A stretch of 7,775 nucleotides of DNA. Origin: Dehalococcoidia bacterium UBA2588. GTDB taxonomy: Bacteria > Chloroflexota > Dehalococcoidia > Lucifugimonadales > UBA3495. Below the pieces are notes generated by a model, which saw only the letters and a program-made list of their open reading frames with translations, did no database searches and was not told where the DNA came from. Of the stretch, positions 7,635-7,775 are shown in pieces (within the stretch, counting starts at the first letter, position 1; each line of letters starts with the position of its first letter). The stretch lies in NCBI GenBank assembly GCA_002339805.1, contig DDKW01000020.1, forward strand, positions 54,573 to 62,347, given 5' to 3'. Position numbers and translations under genes: made by a program.

Positions 7635-7775
7635 TTAATTCTGGAGTTGATACAATTCAGAGAGGCTTTCTTTTAAAAAGGTTCCTGTTTTTGACGCTTT
7701 CTTTTTGATTAGCTGTTCGGGAGTGCCTTCACCTACAATTTTCCCTCCGGCTTCACCTGCTCCCGGACCTAAATC
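7635..7775 (-). CDS. uvrA: UvrABC system protein A, C-terminal end (5' part outside window)
   Basis: UvrA is the ABC-type damage-recognition ATPase of nucleotide excision repair. Only the last 46 codons and the TAA (7635-7637) are present, read on the minus strand up to the window edge. They give DLGPGAGEAGGKIVGEGTPE followed by a Lys-rich stretch, SKTGTFLKESL and a short tail ending LYQLQN. The DLGP...GG.I...GTPE...S.TG.FLK pattern is the characteristic UvrA C-terminus, right after the second ATPase domain. Most UvrAs have DLGPEGG where this one has DLGPGAG. The Walker, signature and zinc-finger motifs are outside the window, so activity cannot be judged. The MBL gene follows 21 bp downstream. 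Confidence 0.9.
   Translation of the reverse strand, partial: DLGPGAGEAGGKIVGEGTPEQLIKKKASKTGTFLKESLSELYQLQN

Overview
This window comes from a bacterial chromosome that is AT-rich (about 40% G+C by eye). It holds ordinary housekeeping and metabolic genes packed tightly together. No tRNA, rRNA, CRISPR array, insertion sequence or phage gene was seen. The F1 alpha and beta subunits have sequence character that I associate from memory with Chloroflexota (for example [12 protein letters not shown] in alpha, and the [20 protein letters not shown] and VVGEEHY stretches in beta). With the low G+C and the FAH-family and 2-hydroxyacid dehydrogenase neighbours, a marine SAR202-like or Dehalococcoidia-like lineage is a reasonable guess. 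This is inference only; no marker gene here settles it.

Layout: (1) 1-3617, + strand: the 3' part of an F-type ATP synthase operon in the standard order atpA (5' end cut by the window), atpG, atpD, atpC. The genes are 20-43 bp apart, and the epsilon subunit contains only its N-terminal domain. (2) 3646-4644, - strand: a complete D-2-hydroxyacid dehydrogenase, convergent with atpC and 28 bp from it. (3) 4645-4859: a 215-bp divergent intergenic region with one plausible sigma70-type promoter facing each way. (4) 4860-5684, + strand: a divergent fumarylacetoacetate-hydrolase-fold protein that lacks most of the family's catalytic and metal-binding residues. (5) 5646-7775, - strand, read from the right edge: the C-terminus of uvrA, then a glyoxalase-II-type metallo-beta-lactamase-fold hydrolase, then an M16 zinc peptidase. 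The M16 3' end overlaps the FAH-like gene tail to tail by 39 bp.

The atp genes encode the alpha, gamma, beta and epsilon subunits of the F1 motor. The epsilon protein lacks the helical C-terminal domain that autoinhibits F1 in many bacteria, so this enzyme must be restrained in another way or not at all. The uvrA, MBL and M16 genes run in one direction with small gaps. However, the M16 gene has what looks like its own promoter (TTGAAA, 17 bp, TATACT), and the spacer is filled by an inverted repeat resembling a Fur box. That promoter would give an almost leaderless mRNA.

I found no evidence of an undescribed multi-gene system. The observations most worth checking are the Fur-like operator and promoter before the peptidase, the active-site-depleted FAH-like protein, and the one-domain epsilon subunit.
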